Positions 9,904 to 17,395 of a stretch of 35,890 nt of DNA are shown here, piece after piece. Within the stretch, counting starts at the first letter, position 1, and every line of letters begins with the position of its first letter. The notes under the pieces are model-generated. The model was given only the letters and a program-made list of their open reading frames with translations. It did no database searches and was not told the origin of the DNA. Made by a program: the position numbers and the translations under genes. The stretch is from Mxb001 sp049317345 (GTDB taxonomy: Bacteria; Actinomycetota; Actinomycetes; S36-B12): NCBI GenBank assembly GCA_049317345.1, contig JBMOIL010000004.1, positions 1 to 35,890 of the forward strand, read 5' to 3'.

Positions 9904-10290
9904 GTGCGTGTCGTCGCTTACCTCGGCTGCCTCCTCGTCGGCCTGGCGATCGGCATCGCCGGCGCCTTCCTGCAGGGAGCGCGATTCCTCGTCGGTGGCG
10001 TCACGCTGCCCTGGGGGCTCGTCGTAGCGCTGGTGGCCCTGCTCGTCCTGGTGCGTGCCGGAATCGAGATCACGCACAGCCGCTGGGGGGGATGGATCGT
10101 GCTCCTCGCGTGGATCGCGGCCACCGTGGCCTTCGCTGCCGAGTTGCCCTCGGGTGATCTCGTCATCTCCGCGGGAGGGCGTCAGATGGCCTACCTCCTG
10201 GGCGGGGTCATCATCGGGGCCGCCGCCGCGACGGTTCCCCCCATAGATCGCCTACGCCGCCCGGAGGGCGTGACGCCGCCGCGCCCGTGA
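9904..10290 (+). CDS. Small membrane protein downstream of mshB (DUF6113-like)
   Basis: 128 residues, almost wholly hydrophobic. Four membrane segments are visible: VVAYLGCLLVGLAIGIAGAF, WGLVVALVALLVLVRAGIEI, GGWIVLLAWIAATVAFAA and YLLGGVIIGAAAATVPP. GTG 9904 is four bases after the mshB stop, so the two are probably co-transcribed. A small integral membrane protein at this position is common in actinobacteria; I link it tentatively to DUF6113. No catalytic residues are seen and no function can be given. Confidence 0.75.
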   Translation: MRVVAYLGCLLVGLAIGIAGAFLQGARFLVGGVTLPWGLVVALVALLVLVRAGIEITHSRWGGWIVLLAWIAATVAFAAELPSGDLVISAGGRQMAYLLGGVIIGAAAATVPPIDRLRRPEGVTPPRP

Positions 10291-10392
10291 TGTGACCCCC
10301 GACACGGGTGCCGCTGCGTGAGGCGTTCCGGAGCATCGTGTGCCTACGATGTAACGGCGCCTCGCAAACCCGAGCGCATTTCCTTGATGAGC

Positions 10393-10408
10393 GGCGTCCG
10401 ATGACGCC
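10393..10408 (+). other. Small hairpin just before the VanW-protein start
   Basis: GGCGT, 6-nt loop, ACGCC; ends 2 nt before the ATG at 10411. A -10-like TACGAT occurs at 10345-10350. The hairpin could reduce initiation, but a 5-bp stem is weak. Confidence 0.25.
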
Positions 10409-10410
10409 TC

Positions 10411-12381
10411 ATGAGCGGAGAGCAGCAGGTGTCGGCAGACGAGCAGCCCCCGGCCCCCGGCCCGGCGTCGGTGCGCCTCACGCTGCTCGTGGTCCTCGGA
10501 ACCGTGGCCGGCGCCCTTGCCTTCTACCTCGGCATGGTGCTGGGCTCCTCGAGCGATATCCCGGCCAACACCACCGTGCTCGGCGTACAGATCGGCGGGA
10601 TGACGCGGGCCGAGGCAGTCGCCACGCTCGAGGAGACGCTCACTCCGCTCTCCCAGGAGCCGATCGGCATCGCTGCCTTCGACACGTCTGAGGAGCTCTA
10701 TCCCTCCGATGCCGGCATGTCCTTCGATCCGATCGCGACCGTCGATGCCGCAGAGGGTCGTCTGCTCAACCCGTACTCCCTGGTCATGCGGCTCTTCGGG
10801 TCGCGCGAGGTCGACCCCGTGGTCGTCATCGACGACGCTGAGCTGACCACCCGACTCGATGCCTTCGCGGATCTCGTCCGCACCGACTCGGTGGAGCCGA
10901 CGGTCCATTACGAGGAGATGACCCCGGTCCTTACGTCGGCCGAAGACGGTCGCGATATCGACATCCCCGCCGCGGTCACCTCGGTCGCTTCCGCCTACCT
11001 CGTGACATCCGGTCCCGTCGAACTTCCCGAGGTCATCCTGGAGCCCGCGGTCACCAATGACGAGGCCGAGGAGTTCGTTGCGGGACCCGCCAGCATCGCG
11101 GTGTCAGCGCCCGTGACCGTCGAGGTGGAGGACATCAGGCCCCAGGTGCCCCCGGAGGCGATCGCCGAGGCGACCCACTACCTCGTCGAGGGCGATGCTC
11201 TCGCCCCGCAGATCGACGGCGCGTTCCTGCACGAATGGATCGCCCCGGAGCTCAAGCCCGTCGAGGAGCCCGGCAACAACGCGACGTTCGAGATCGACTC
11301 CAACAATGTGCCCGTCGTCGTGCCGTCTCGGGTGGGTCGCGGCGTGAGCGATGAGGTGCTCGCGGCCGCTGTCGGCAACGCGATGTTCGCGGAGGGCGAC
11401 GGCCGCCTGGCGCCAGCGCCGGTCACCGTGCGCGACCCGGTGCTCACGACCGAGGCCGCGGCGCAGCTCGGCGTCATCGAGGAGATCTCGAGCTTCACGC
11501 AGCAGGTCTCCTATGTCGACTACATGGCGCACAACCTCGCCCTGGCATCGGAATACATCAATGGCACCCTCCTCCTGCCGGGTGATGTCTTCTCGATGAA
11601 CAAGACCACGGAAAACAGGGACCCCGAGAATGGCTACATGGAGGGCTGGGTCATTGGGCCCGGCGGCATCTTCCAGAAGGCTCTTGGAGGCGGCCTGTCA
11701 GCGGCGACGACCACGATGTGGTCCGCGGCCTTCTACGCCGGACTCGAGCCCGTGGAAGTCCAGGCGCACTCGATCTACATCTCGCGCTATGTGCCGGGCC
11801 TGGAAGCGACGATCGCGTGGGACGGCTTCGACATGAAGTTCCGCAACAACACGCCGTACGGCGTCTTCATTACGGCGACATCCGATGAGACGTCGATGAC
11901 GGTGCGGATGTACAGCACCAGGATCTACACGAAGATCGATGCCGAGGTAGGTGAGCGTTACGGGGTGACCGCTAACCGTAAGATCTACAACGAGTCCTCC
12001 TCGTGCTCGGCACAGACCGGAGGTCCCGGCTTCACCATCGACGTCGACCGCGTGTTCTACGAGGGCGACGAAGAAGTCGAGCGCGAGACCTTCACCACCT
12101 CCTACTCGCCGGCCCCGCAGGTCGTGTGCGGAGCGAAGCCCGACAAGAACAAGGACAAGGACGAGGAGGGCGGGGATCCCTCGCCCTCGCCGTCACCATC
12201 GGTCGAGCCCACCCCGGAGCCCACGGCGCCCGCTGAGGAGACGGTGGAGGGAGCCGCCACGAGGACTCTTGGTCCCATCCGCGGGACGTCGGCAGCCTCG
12301 CTCTCGCGAGCGGGCGATACGGTGTGGACGGCGCCGGTCAGCCGACCGGCCCGAGGCGAGCGGCGCGCCGGCGTCGCCTGA
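10411..12381 (+). CDS. VanW family protein with peptidoglycan-binding-like domains
   Basis: 656-residue cell-envelope protein. A short cytoplasmic N-terminus is followed by one membrane anchor at about 27-50 (LTLLVVLGTVAGALAFYLGMVLG), then a large extracytoplasmic part. Residues about 55-170 and 190-340 resemble the PG_binding_4 repeats normally found ahead of VanW (VLGVQIGGMTRAEAVATLEE). The VanW domain occupies about 375-500, with NGTLLLPGDVFSMNKTT, ALGGGLSAATTTMWSAAF and AHSIYISRYVPGLEATIAW. The C-terminal 100 residues are low complexity, rich in Lys/Asp then Ser/Pro. VanW is encoded in some vancomycin-resistance clusters but its biochemical role is unknown. The GGGxC motif of Firmicute VanW reads GGGLS here, losing the Cys. 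It lies between mshB and fdxA on the same strand. Confidence 0.88.
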   Translation: MSGEQQVSADEQPPAPGPASVRLTLLVVLGTVAGALAFYLGMVLGSSSDIPANTTVLGVQIGGMTRAEAVATLEETLTPLSQEPIGIAAFDTSEELYPSDAGMSFDPIATVDAAEGRLLNPYSLVMRLFGSREVDPVVVIDDAELTTRLDAFADLVRTDSVEPTVHYEEMTPVLTSAEDGRDIDIPAAVTSVASAYLVTSGPVELPEVILEPAVTNDEAEEFVAGPASIAVSAPVTVEVEDIRPQVPPEAIAEATHYLVEGDALAPQIDGAFLHEWIAPELKPVEEPGNNATFEIDSNNVPVVVPSRVGRGVSDEVLAAAVGNAMFAEGDGRLAPAPVTVRDPVLTTEAAAQLGVIEEISSFTQQVSYVDYMAHNLALASEYINGTLLLPGDVFSMNKTTENRDPENGYMEGWVIGPGGIFQKALGGGLSAATTTMWSAAFYAGLEPVEVQAHSIYISRYVPGLEATIAWDGFDMKFRNNTPYGVFITATSDETSMTVRMYSTRIYTKIDAEVGERYGVTANRKIYNESSSCSAQTGGPGFTIDVDRVFYEGDEEVERETFTTSYSPAPQVVCGAKPDKNKDKDEEGGDPSPSPSPSVEPTPEPTAPAEETVEGAATRTLGPIRGTSAASLSRAGDTVWTAPVSRPARGERRAGVA

Positions 12382-12398
12382 GCTCGAAAGGCCGTGAG

Positions 12399-12725
12399 GT
12401 GACCTACGTCATCACCCTTGCCTGCGTGGACGTCAAGGACAAGTCCTGCATCGAGGAGTGCCCCGTCGATTGCATTTACGAGGGCGATCGCATGCTCTAC
12501 ATCCAGCCCGACGAGTGTGTCGACTGCGGTGCGTGCGAGCCGGTCTGCCCGGTCGAGGCCATCTACTACGAGGACGACGTCCCCGAGGAGTGGTCGGACT
12601 ACACCGCAGCCAACGCCGAATTCTTCGCCGATCTGGGTTCGCCCGGCGGTGCTGCCAAGCTCGGTCCGCAAGAGTTCGACGCTCCACTTCTCGCCGCCGT
12701 GCCGCGCAAGGAGTCGGAGAGCTGA
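12399..12725 (+). CDS. fdxA: 7Fe ferredoxin FdxA
   Basis: 108-residue electron-transfer protein. The N-terminus TYVITLACVDVKDKSCIEEC, followed by PVDCIYEG, carries the ligands of a [3Fe-4S]/[4Fe-4S] pair, and CVDCGACEPVCPVEAI is the second motif. The C-terminal extension (NAEFFADLGSPGGAAKLG) is typical of actinobacterial and Azotobacter-type 7Fe ferredoxins. GTG 12399 is preceded by AAAGG at a suitable distance and gives the expected N-terminus. The gene directly precedes dapC, an arrangement recalled as fdxC-dapC in M. tuberculosis. The TGA stop overlaps a CTG that is probably the dapC start. Confidence 0.95.
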   Translation: MTYVITLACVDVKDKSCIEECPVDCIYEGDRMLYIQPDECVDCGACEPVCPVEAIYYEDDVPEEWSDYTAANAEFFADLGSPGGAAKLGPQEFDAPLLAAVPRKESES

Positions 12726-13816
12726 GCAAGACCGATACGGGCTTGCTAGCGCTGCCTGACTTCCCCTGGGATCGTCTCGCGCCACTGGCGGCCCGAGTGC
12801 GCGAGCACGCACAACCGGCTGACCTCTCCATCGGCAGCCCGATCGATCCGACGCCGATGCTCGTGCGCGAAGCGCTCGCGTACGCGGCGGATTCCCCGGG
12901 CTATCCCACCGTGGCCGGGGCGCCCGCGACCAATTCCGCTTTCGCTGCGTGGCTGACGCGCCGTGCCGGGGTCAGTGCCGAAGGCCTGGGGATCATCCCC
13001 TCGATCGGTTCCAAGGAGTTGGTCGCCCTGCTTCCCATGCTGCTCGGCCTCGGGGCTGGCGACCGAGTCGTCGTACCCGAGGTGGCGTACCCGACGTACG
13101 TCGTCGGTGCACTCGTGGCCGGCTGCGAAGTGGTTGCTTCCGATGATCCGGCTGCCGCTCGCGGCGCAAAGCTCGTGTGGATCAACACGCCGGGCAATCC
13201 CACGGGGCGCGTGATGTCAGCGGCGCAACTTCGCGCGGTGATTGAGGCCGCTCGTGAGCACGGCGCGCTGGTCGCATCCGACGAGTGCTACCTGGAGTTC
13301 GGATGGGATGCGCGGCCGGTGTCGGCGCTCGCCGCGGAAGTCACCGGTGATGACCAGACCGGTGTACTTGCGCTGCACTCCCTTTCGAAGCGGTCCAACA
13401 TGGCCGGCTACCGCTACGGCGCGCTGGCGGGGGATCCCGCTGTGGTCGCACGCCTGCTCGAGATCCGCAAGCACCTCGGACTCATGACCCCGCTACCCGT
13501 GCAGAGGGCGGCCGAGGCGGCCTGGGCCGACGACGCTCACGTCGAAGAGCAGCGGGAGCGATACCTGCGCCGCCGTGAGGTCCTGCGGCCGGCCCTGGAG
13601 GCAGCGGGCTTCCGGATCGACCACAGCGAGGCGGGGCTCTACCTCTGGGCGACCCGCGACGAGGACTGTTGGGCGACCGCCGCGGCCCTCGCCGAACTGG
13701 GCATCCTCGTGGCGCCCGGTGACTTCTACGGCGAGCGCGGGGCCCGCCACGTGCGCCTCGCCCTGACGGCGCCCGATGACGTGATCGCAGGCGCAGCCGC
13801 TCGCCTCCGGGCCTGA
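12722..13816 (+). CDS. dapC: Succinyldiaminopimelate transaminase DapC
   Basis: 364-residue PLP-dependent class I/II aminotransferase. It converts N-succinyl-2-amino-6-ketopimelate to N-succinyl-diaminopimelate in lysine/meso-DAP synthesis. LPDFPWDRLAP at the N-terminus, LSIGSPIDPTP and GYPTVAG match the actinobacterial DapC group. WINTPGNPTGRVM and ASDECYLEF are PLP-fold motifs, and the Schiff-base lysine is in LHSLSKRSNMAGYR. The start is unusual: no ATG or GTG fits, but CTG 12722 has AAGGAG eight bases upstream and gives MSKTDTGLLALPDFPWD, in line with relatives. TTG 12743 is the alternative. The CTG overlaps the fdxA stop (CTGA), so translation is coupled. Confidence 0.9.
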   Translation: MSKTDTGLLALPDFPWDRLAPLAARVREHAQPADLSIGSPIDPTPMLVREALAYAADSPGYPTVAGAPATNSAFAAWLTRRAGVSAEGLGIIPSIGSKELVALLPMLLGLGAGDRVVVPEVAYPTYVVGALVAGCEVVASDDPAAARGAKLVWINTPGNPTGRVMSAAQLRAVIEAAREHGALVASDECYLEFGWDARPVSALAAEVTGDDQTGVLALHSLSKRSNMAGYRYGALAGDPAVVARLLEIRKHLGLMTPLPVQRAAEAAWADDAHVEEQRERYLRRREVLRPALEAAGFRIDHSEAGLYLWATRDEDCWATAAALAELGILVAPGDFYGERGARHVRLALTAPDDVIAGAAARLRA

Positions 13817-13850
13817 CCTACCCGCGAGTTCGGCGACTGCCGCTGCGGGA

Positions 13851-13898
13851 TACGGTGGGGCCGCCAACAGCGCGAACAAGGGCCCCCACGAAGGGCCC
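13851..13898 (+). promoter_or_regulatory. Candidate citrate synthase promoter and leader hairpin
   Basis: TACGGT at 13851-13856 is a plausible -10 box. In the leader, GGGCCC (13880-13885) pairs with GGGCCC (13893-13898) over a 7-nt loop, eight bases ahead of the GGGAGG ribosome binding site (13907-13912). Confidence 0.4.
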
Positions 13899-13918
13899 AC
13901 CGGCACGGGAGGTCCTGC

Positions 13919-15208
13919 GTGTCTGACGTGGTCCTGCACTATCCGGGCGGAGAGCTTCCCCTGGAGCGGGTGCCGTCGACTATCGGCGAATCCGGGCTCG
14001 ACATCAGCCAACTGCTCGCGACCACGGGTGACGTCACGCTCGATCATGGCTTCGTCAACACGGCCGCATGCTCCTCGGCCATCACGTACATCGACGGCGA
14101 CAAGGGGATCCTGCGCTACCGCGGGTACCCGATCGAGCAGCTCGCTGAGTACTCGTCTTACCTCGAGGTCGCCTACCTGCTCATCTACGGCTATCTGCCC
14201 ACGGCAGACGAGCTGGGTGACTTCAAGCTGCGGATCAAGCGGCACACGATGCTGCACGAGGAGCTCCGGCTCTTCTTCGATGGCTTCCCTCGCGACGCGC
14301 ATCCCATGCCCGTGCTGTCCTCCGCGGTGTCCGCGCTGTCCACCTTCTACCAGGACTCGCTGGATCCCTTCGACCCCGAGCAGGTCGAGATCAGCACCGT
14401 GCGCCTGCTGGCCAAACTGCCGACCCTGGCGGCGTACGCCTACAAGAAGTCCGTGGGCCAGCCCTTCATCTACCCGGACAACTCCCTCGGTTTCATCGAC
14501 AACTTCCTGCGCATGACCTTCGCGGTCCCCGCCGAGGAGTACGTCGTCGATCCCGTGGTGTCCAAGACCCTCAACATGCTCCTCCTCCTGCATGCGGACC
14601 ACGAGCAGAACTGCTCGACCTCGACGGTGCGGCTCGTTGGTTCGTCACACGCCAATCTCTTCGCATCCGTCTCGGCCGGCATCAACGCCCTCTTCGGACC
14701 GCTGCACGGGGGCGCCAATCAGGCGGTGCTCGAGATGCTGGAGTCGATCCACGCTTCGGGCGGTGGGGTCAACACCTTCATCCGCCAGGTGAAGGACCGC
14801 CAGGATGGCGTCAAGCTCATGGGCTTCGGTCATCGCGTCTACAAGAACTACGATCCGCGTGCGGCCATCGTCAAGAAGGCGGCGTACGACGTCTTCGCCG
14901 CCCTCGACGTCAAGGACCCGCTCCTCGATATCGCCCTGCGACTCGAGGAGGTCGCGCTTGCAGACGACTTCTTCGTGTCTCGCAGGCTCTATCCCAACGT
15001 CGACTTCTACACGGGCCTGATCTACAAGGCCATGGGCTTCCCGACGCGTATGTTCACGGTGCTCTTCGCACTCGGGCGCCTGCCCGGGTGGATTGCGCAG
15101 TGGCGCGAGATGATTAACGACCCGCAGACCAAGATCGGTCGCCCGCGTCAGATTTACGTCGGCGAGCCGCTGCGCGACTACGTCCCGATCGACGACCGCT
15201 CCGCCTGA
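13919..15208 (+). CDS. gltA: Citrate synthase
   Basis: 429 residues, the usual length of type II (hexameric) bacterial citrate synthases. It condenses acetyl-CoA and oxaloacetate into citrate. The catalytic triad is visible: His263 in GPLHGGANQAV, His305 in GFGHRVYKNYDPRA and Asp362 in NVDFYTG. A beta-strand N-terminal domain (VVLHYPGGELPLERVPSTIG) precedes the helical core, as in GltA rather than the shorter type I enzymes. GTG 13919 follows GGGAGG by six bases. The gene has its own leader and ends just before a repeat hairpin at 15223. Confidence 0.96.
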   Translation: MSDVVLHYPGGELPLERVPSTIGESGLDISQLLATTGDVTLDHGFVNTAACSSAITYIDGDKGILRYRGYPIEQLAEYSSYLEVAYLLIYGYLPTADELGDFKLRIKRHTMLHEELRLFFDGFPRDAHPMPVLSSAVSALSTFYQDSLDPFDPEQVEISTVRLLAKLPTLAAYAYKKSVGQPFIYPDNSLGFIDNFLRMTFAVPAEEYVVDPVVSKTLNMLLLLHADHEQNCSTSTVRLVGSSHANLFASVSAGINALFGPLHGGANQAVLEMLESIHASGGGVNTFIRQVKDRQDGVKLMGFGHRVYKNYDPRAAIVKKAAYDVFAALDVKDPLLDIALRLEEVALADDFFVSRRLYPNVDFYTGLIYKAMGFPTRMFTVLFALGRLPGWIAQWREMINDPQTKIGRPRQIYVGEPLRDYVPIDDRSA

Positions 15209-15222
15209 GGGCCGCTCGCGCT

Positions 15223-15270
15223 GCGCCCGTAAACGACGCTAAGGGCGCTCGTAGCGTTGTTTTCGGGCGC
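15223..15270. repeat. Hairpin repeat, copy 1 of 2
   Basis: 48-nt unit: left arm 15223-15241, 10-nt loop, right arm 15252-15270. The arms pair over 19 bp with two mismatches (GCGCCCGTAAACGACGCTA against its partner). It is 45/48 identical to, and in the same orientation as, the unit at 16368-16415. It lies between the convergent citrate synthase and AbiEi-like genes and can serve as a terminator for both. Confidence 0.9.
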
Positions 15271-15273
15271 TGA

Positions 15274-16329
15274 TCAGGCAGCGAGTCGGCCCAGGGCGTT
15301 GCGCCAGCGAGCGAGCAAGACGTGAGGGCGATGCTCGGCCTCCGCGAATGTCCAGCGGACGACAGCGGTTCCGCCATTCTCAATGTCCTCCTGGCGCAAC
15401 TTCTCCTTCCAGAGCGCGTCCCGGGACGCGTACTTAACGGCGCCATCGGCTTCGCCGGCGATGCCGTCAATGAGCACGTCCACTCGGTAGGAGCGCCCGC
15501 TTGCGCCTCGTACCCACACCTGCGGCGTCATGTCTCCCAGCCGCCAGGCCGTCAGGCGACCCCAGGAAATTCCCTCCAGGTAGGTCTCCGGTCGCGGGTC
15601 GGCGCTATCGCACCAGTGCTGACGGCGTGTCGAGTCGGCCAGCATCCGACGCATCGCCTCGCCGAGTTGCGCTCGTAGGTCGGCGTCGGCGAGGGCTGTC
15701 GTGAGTTCCCCGGGCTCCATGCGCTCGTCCCCCGCGATCAGCCACTCAGCGTGCCTGCGTTGAGCGAGGCCGAAGAGTCCTACGGCCTGATGCCGAGGCA
15801 GATCCCTGCAGATATCCCGCGCGGTGGCCAGGGGCGAGGTGACGAACCGGCCCCGGAAGGTGACGACATCGTCGGGGTCTCCTTCACGCACCCGGACTCC
15901 ATGGCGAGTGCCCCGACGCGCGGACGATCCGCGCGGCACACGGATTGTCGGCCCGGTGAGGTGGCCATGCGGCAGGTGCCAGGCAGAGGCCGCGATCTCG
16001 TCTCCCAAGGCGGCGTCGACGCCGCGTTCGCGAAACTCTCTGACCAGGTGACCCGCTATCTCCAGTTGTCCCGCGCCGGGGTCCTGCGTTCGTGCATCAC
16101 CGCTCATCTTCGCGTTACTGACGCGGTAGAGGCCGCGTCGCAGCCGCAGCACGACTCCTGCTTCAGCGGCGAGACCGAGCCGTCGCGCTGAGACCCCCGC
16201 CTCCTCTGCCTGGGCCAACGTGAAGACCGATTCGCTGAAGTGTGCGAACAGCGCTGCGGCTGTCTCGGACGTCCCGCGGCGCCGGTGCATCTCGGCACGA
16301 TGTCGCGGACGCCTTTGCCACGCCACCAC
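15274..16329 (-). CDS. AbiEi-like antitoxin-domain protein with C-terminal nuclease-like fold
   Basis: About 351 residues. The N-terminal part (FAHFSESVFTLAQAEEAGVSARRLGLAAEAGVVLRLRRGLYRV, roughly 30-75) resembles the winged-helix AbiEi-type antitoxin domain, which reads as a regulator or DNA-binding module. The C-terminal part has YRVDVLIDGIAGEADGAVKY followed by KEKLRQEDIENGG and VVRWTF, the layout of the DUF559/Vsr-like restriction-endonuclease fold (D, ExD, K). The canonical ExD is present as E-A-D. No partner toxin (AbiEii) is adjacent, so a classic type IV toxin-antitoxin pair is not supported. GTG 16329 is the longest start; ATG 16290 is possible. Neither has a clear ribosome binding site. 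The gene is bracketed by two copies of a 48-nt repeat, which suggests accessory status. Confidence 0.72.
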   Translation of the reverse strand: MVAWQRRPRHRAEMHRRRGTSETAAALFAHFSESVFTLAQAEEAGVSARRLGLAAEAGVVLRLRRGLYRVSNAKMSGDARTQDPGAGQLEIAGHLVREFRERGVDAALGDEIAASAWHLPHGHLTGPTIRVPRGSSARRGTRHGVRVREGDPDDVVTFRGRFVTSPLATARDICRDLPRHQAVGLFGLAQRRHAEWLIAGDERMEPGELTTALADADLRAQLGEAMRRMLADSTRRQHWCDSADPRPETYLEGISWGRLTAWRLGDMTPQVWVRGASGRSYRVDVLIDGIAGEADGAVKYASRDALWKEKLRQEDIENGGTAVVRWTFAEAEHRPHVLLARWRNALGRLAA

Positions 16330-16341
16330 GAGGTTGCCGTC

Positions 16342-16350
16342 TGTGGATAA
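16342..16350 (-). other. Perfect DnaA-box-like 9-mer upstream of the AbiEi-like gene
   Basis: TTATCCACA on the minus strand, 13 nt before the longest start of the gene. A single box is not an origin; it may be part of that gene's control region or chance. Confidence 0.35.
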
Positions 16351-16367
16351 CGCCGCCTGCTGGTCTT

Positions 16368-16415
16368 GCGCCCCTAAACGACGCTAAGGGTGCTCATAGC
16401 GTTGTTTTCGGGCGC
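16368..16415. repeat. Hairpin repeat, copy 2 of 2
   Basis: Arms 16368-16386 and 16397-16415 with a 10-nt loop. It differs from copy 1 at three positions, one in the stem and two in the loop. It lies between the AbiEi-like gene and the dapD stop (16427) and may terminate dapD transcription. Confidence 0.9.
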
Positions 16416-16426
16416 TGGCCGGGGAT

Positions 16427-17347
16427 TTAGTCGGTGGCGTGCAGGGCGGCGTTGAGGCCGCCCCACGTGCCGGTGCGGGGGAGTGCCTCCAGCGCACCCG
16501 TCACCGAATTGCGACGGAAGAGCATCCCGGTGACGCCGGACAGTTCCCGTGCCTTCACGATCTCGCCGTCGGGCAGGGTGACGCGCCCGCCGCCAGTGAC
16601 GTAGGTGCCCGCCTCGACGATGCAGTTGTCGCCGAGGCTGATGCCGATTCCGGCGTTGGCGCCGATGAGGCATCCGCGGCCGACCCTGATGACCTCCTGG
16701 CCGCCTCCGGAGAGCGTGCCCATGATCGAGGCGCCACCACCGATGTCCGAGCCGTCCCCGACGACGACGCCCGCGGAGATGCGTCCCTCGACCATCGACG
16801 TCCCGAGTGTGCCTGCGTTGAAGTTGACGAAGCCCTCGTGCATCACGACGGTGCCCTCCGCAAGGTGGGCGCCGAGGCGCACGCGGTCGGCGTCGGCGAT
16901 ACGCACCCCTGATGGGACGACGTAGTCGATCATCCTGGGGAATCGGTCGACTCCCAGGACGACGAGATGCTCTCCGTGGGTGCGCGCTCGAAGCCGCGCG
17001 GCGGAGAGTTCGTCAAGGGAGACGGGGCCGCGCGTGGTCCACGCGACGTTGGGCAGGATCCCGAAGATCCCGTCGAGATTGATCGTGCGCGGTTGCACCA
17101 GACGGTGGGAGAGCAGGTGCAGGCGCAGGTAGGCATCGGCGACATCGACGGGCGGCGCCTGCAGGTCTGCGATGACGGTGCGGACCGGTCGGATCTCGAC
17201 GCCGCGCACGTCATCGGTGCGAGTGGCCGCATCGAGCCCGGGGACCGCGGGAGCGTCGTCGCCCAGCGCGGGCTGGGGATACCAGACGTCGAGGGTCGCG
17301 CCGGCGCTGAACGTCGCGAGGCCGACCCCGGCTGCCGATGTCGTCAT
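16427..17347 (-). CDS. dapD: Tetrahydrodipicolinate N-succinyltransferase DapD (actinobacterial type)
   Basis: 306 residues. It transfers succinyl from succinyl-CoA to tetrahydrodipicolinate in the succinylase branch of meso-DAP/lysine synthesis. An N-terminal alpha/beta domain with DVWYP and a central part is followed by a left-handed beta-helix rich in hexapeptide repeats (IADADRVRLGAHLAEGTVVMHEGFVNFNAGTLG, then VVGDGSDIGGGASIMGTLSGGG). The catalytic Glu of the family is probably in MVEGRISAG. Its length and N-terminal domain match the mycobacterial enzyme. The start ATG 17347 has TACCGT six bases upstream, so it is probably leaderless. The dapE gene, next door in mycobacteria (recalled), is not present here. 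Confidence 0.93.
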   Translation of the reverse strand: MTTSAAGVGLATFSAGATLDVWYPQPALGDDAPAVPGLDAATRTDDVRGVEIRPVRTVIADLQAPPVDVADAYLRLHLLSHRLVQPRTINLDGIFGILPNVAWTTRGPVSLDELSAARLRARTHGEHLVVLGVDRFPRMIDYVVPSGVRIADADRVRLGAHLAEGTVVMHEGFVNFNAGTLGTSMVEGRISAGVVVGDGSDIGGGASIMGTLSGGGQEVIRVGRGCLIGANAGIGISLGDNCIVEAGTYVTGGGRVTLPDGEIVKARELSGVTGMLFRRNSVTGALEALPRTGTWGGLNAALHATD

Positions 17348-17353
17348 GGTGGG

Positions 17354-17359
17354 ACGGTA
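17354..17359 (-). promoter_or_regulatory. -10 box (TACCGT) for dapD
   Basis: TACCGT on the minus strand ends 6 nt before the dapD ATG, and no Shine-Dalgarno is seen. This fits a leaderless transcript. Confidence 0.5.
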
Positions 17360-17395
17360 TCGGACGGCCAGGATCGGCCTCGAAGGATCGTGCTA

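Noticed and set aside
13868..14602. Long minus-strand frame opposite the start of gltA
   Set aside because: Citrate synthase has intact catalytic residues on the plus strand; the opposite frame shows no domain.
15274..16329. Complete type IV toxin-antitoxin system
   Set aside because: No AbiEii-type nucleotidyltransferase toxin gene is adjacent; the flanking genes are gltA and dapD.
16342..16350. Replication origin at the DnaA-box-like site
   Set aside because: There is only one box, no AT-rich region and no dnaA/dnaN neighbours.
15223..16415. The two 48-nt repeats as a CRISPR array
   Set aside because: There are only two copies, more than 1 kb apart with a gene between them, and no cas genes.
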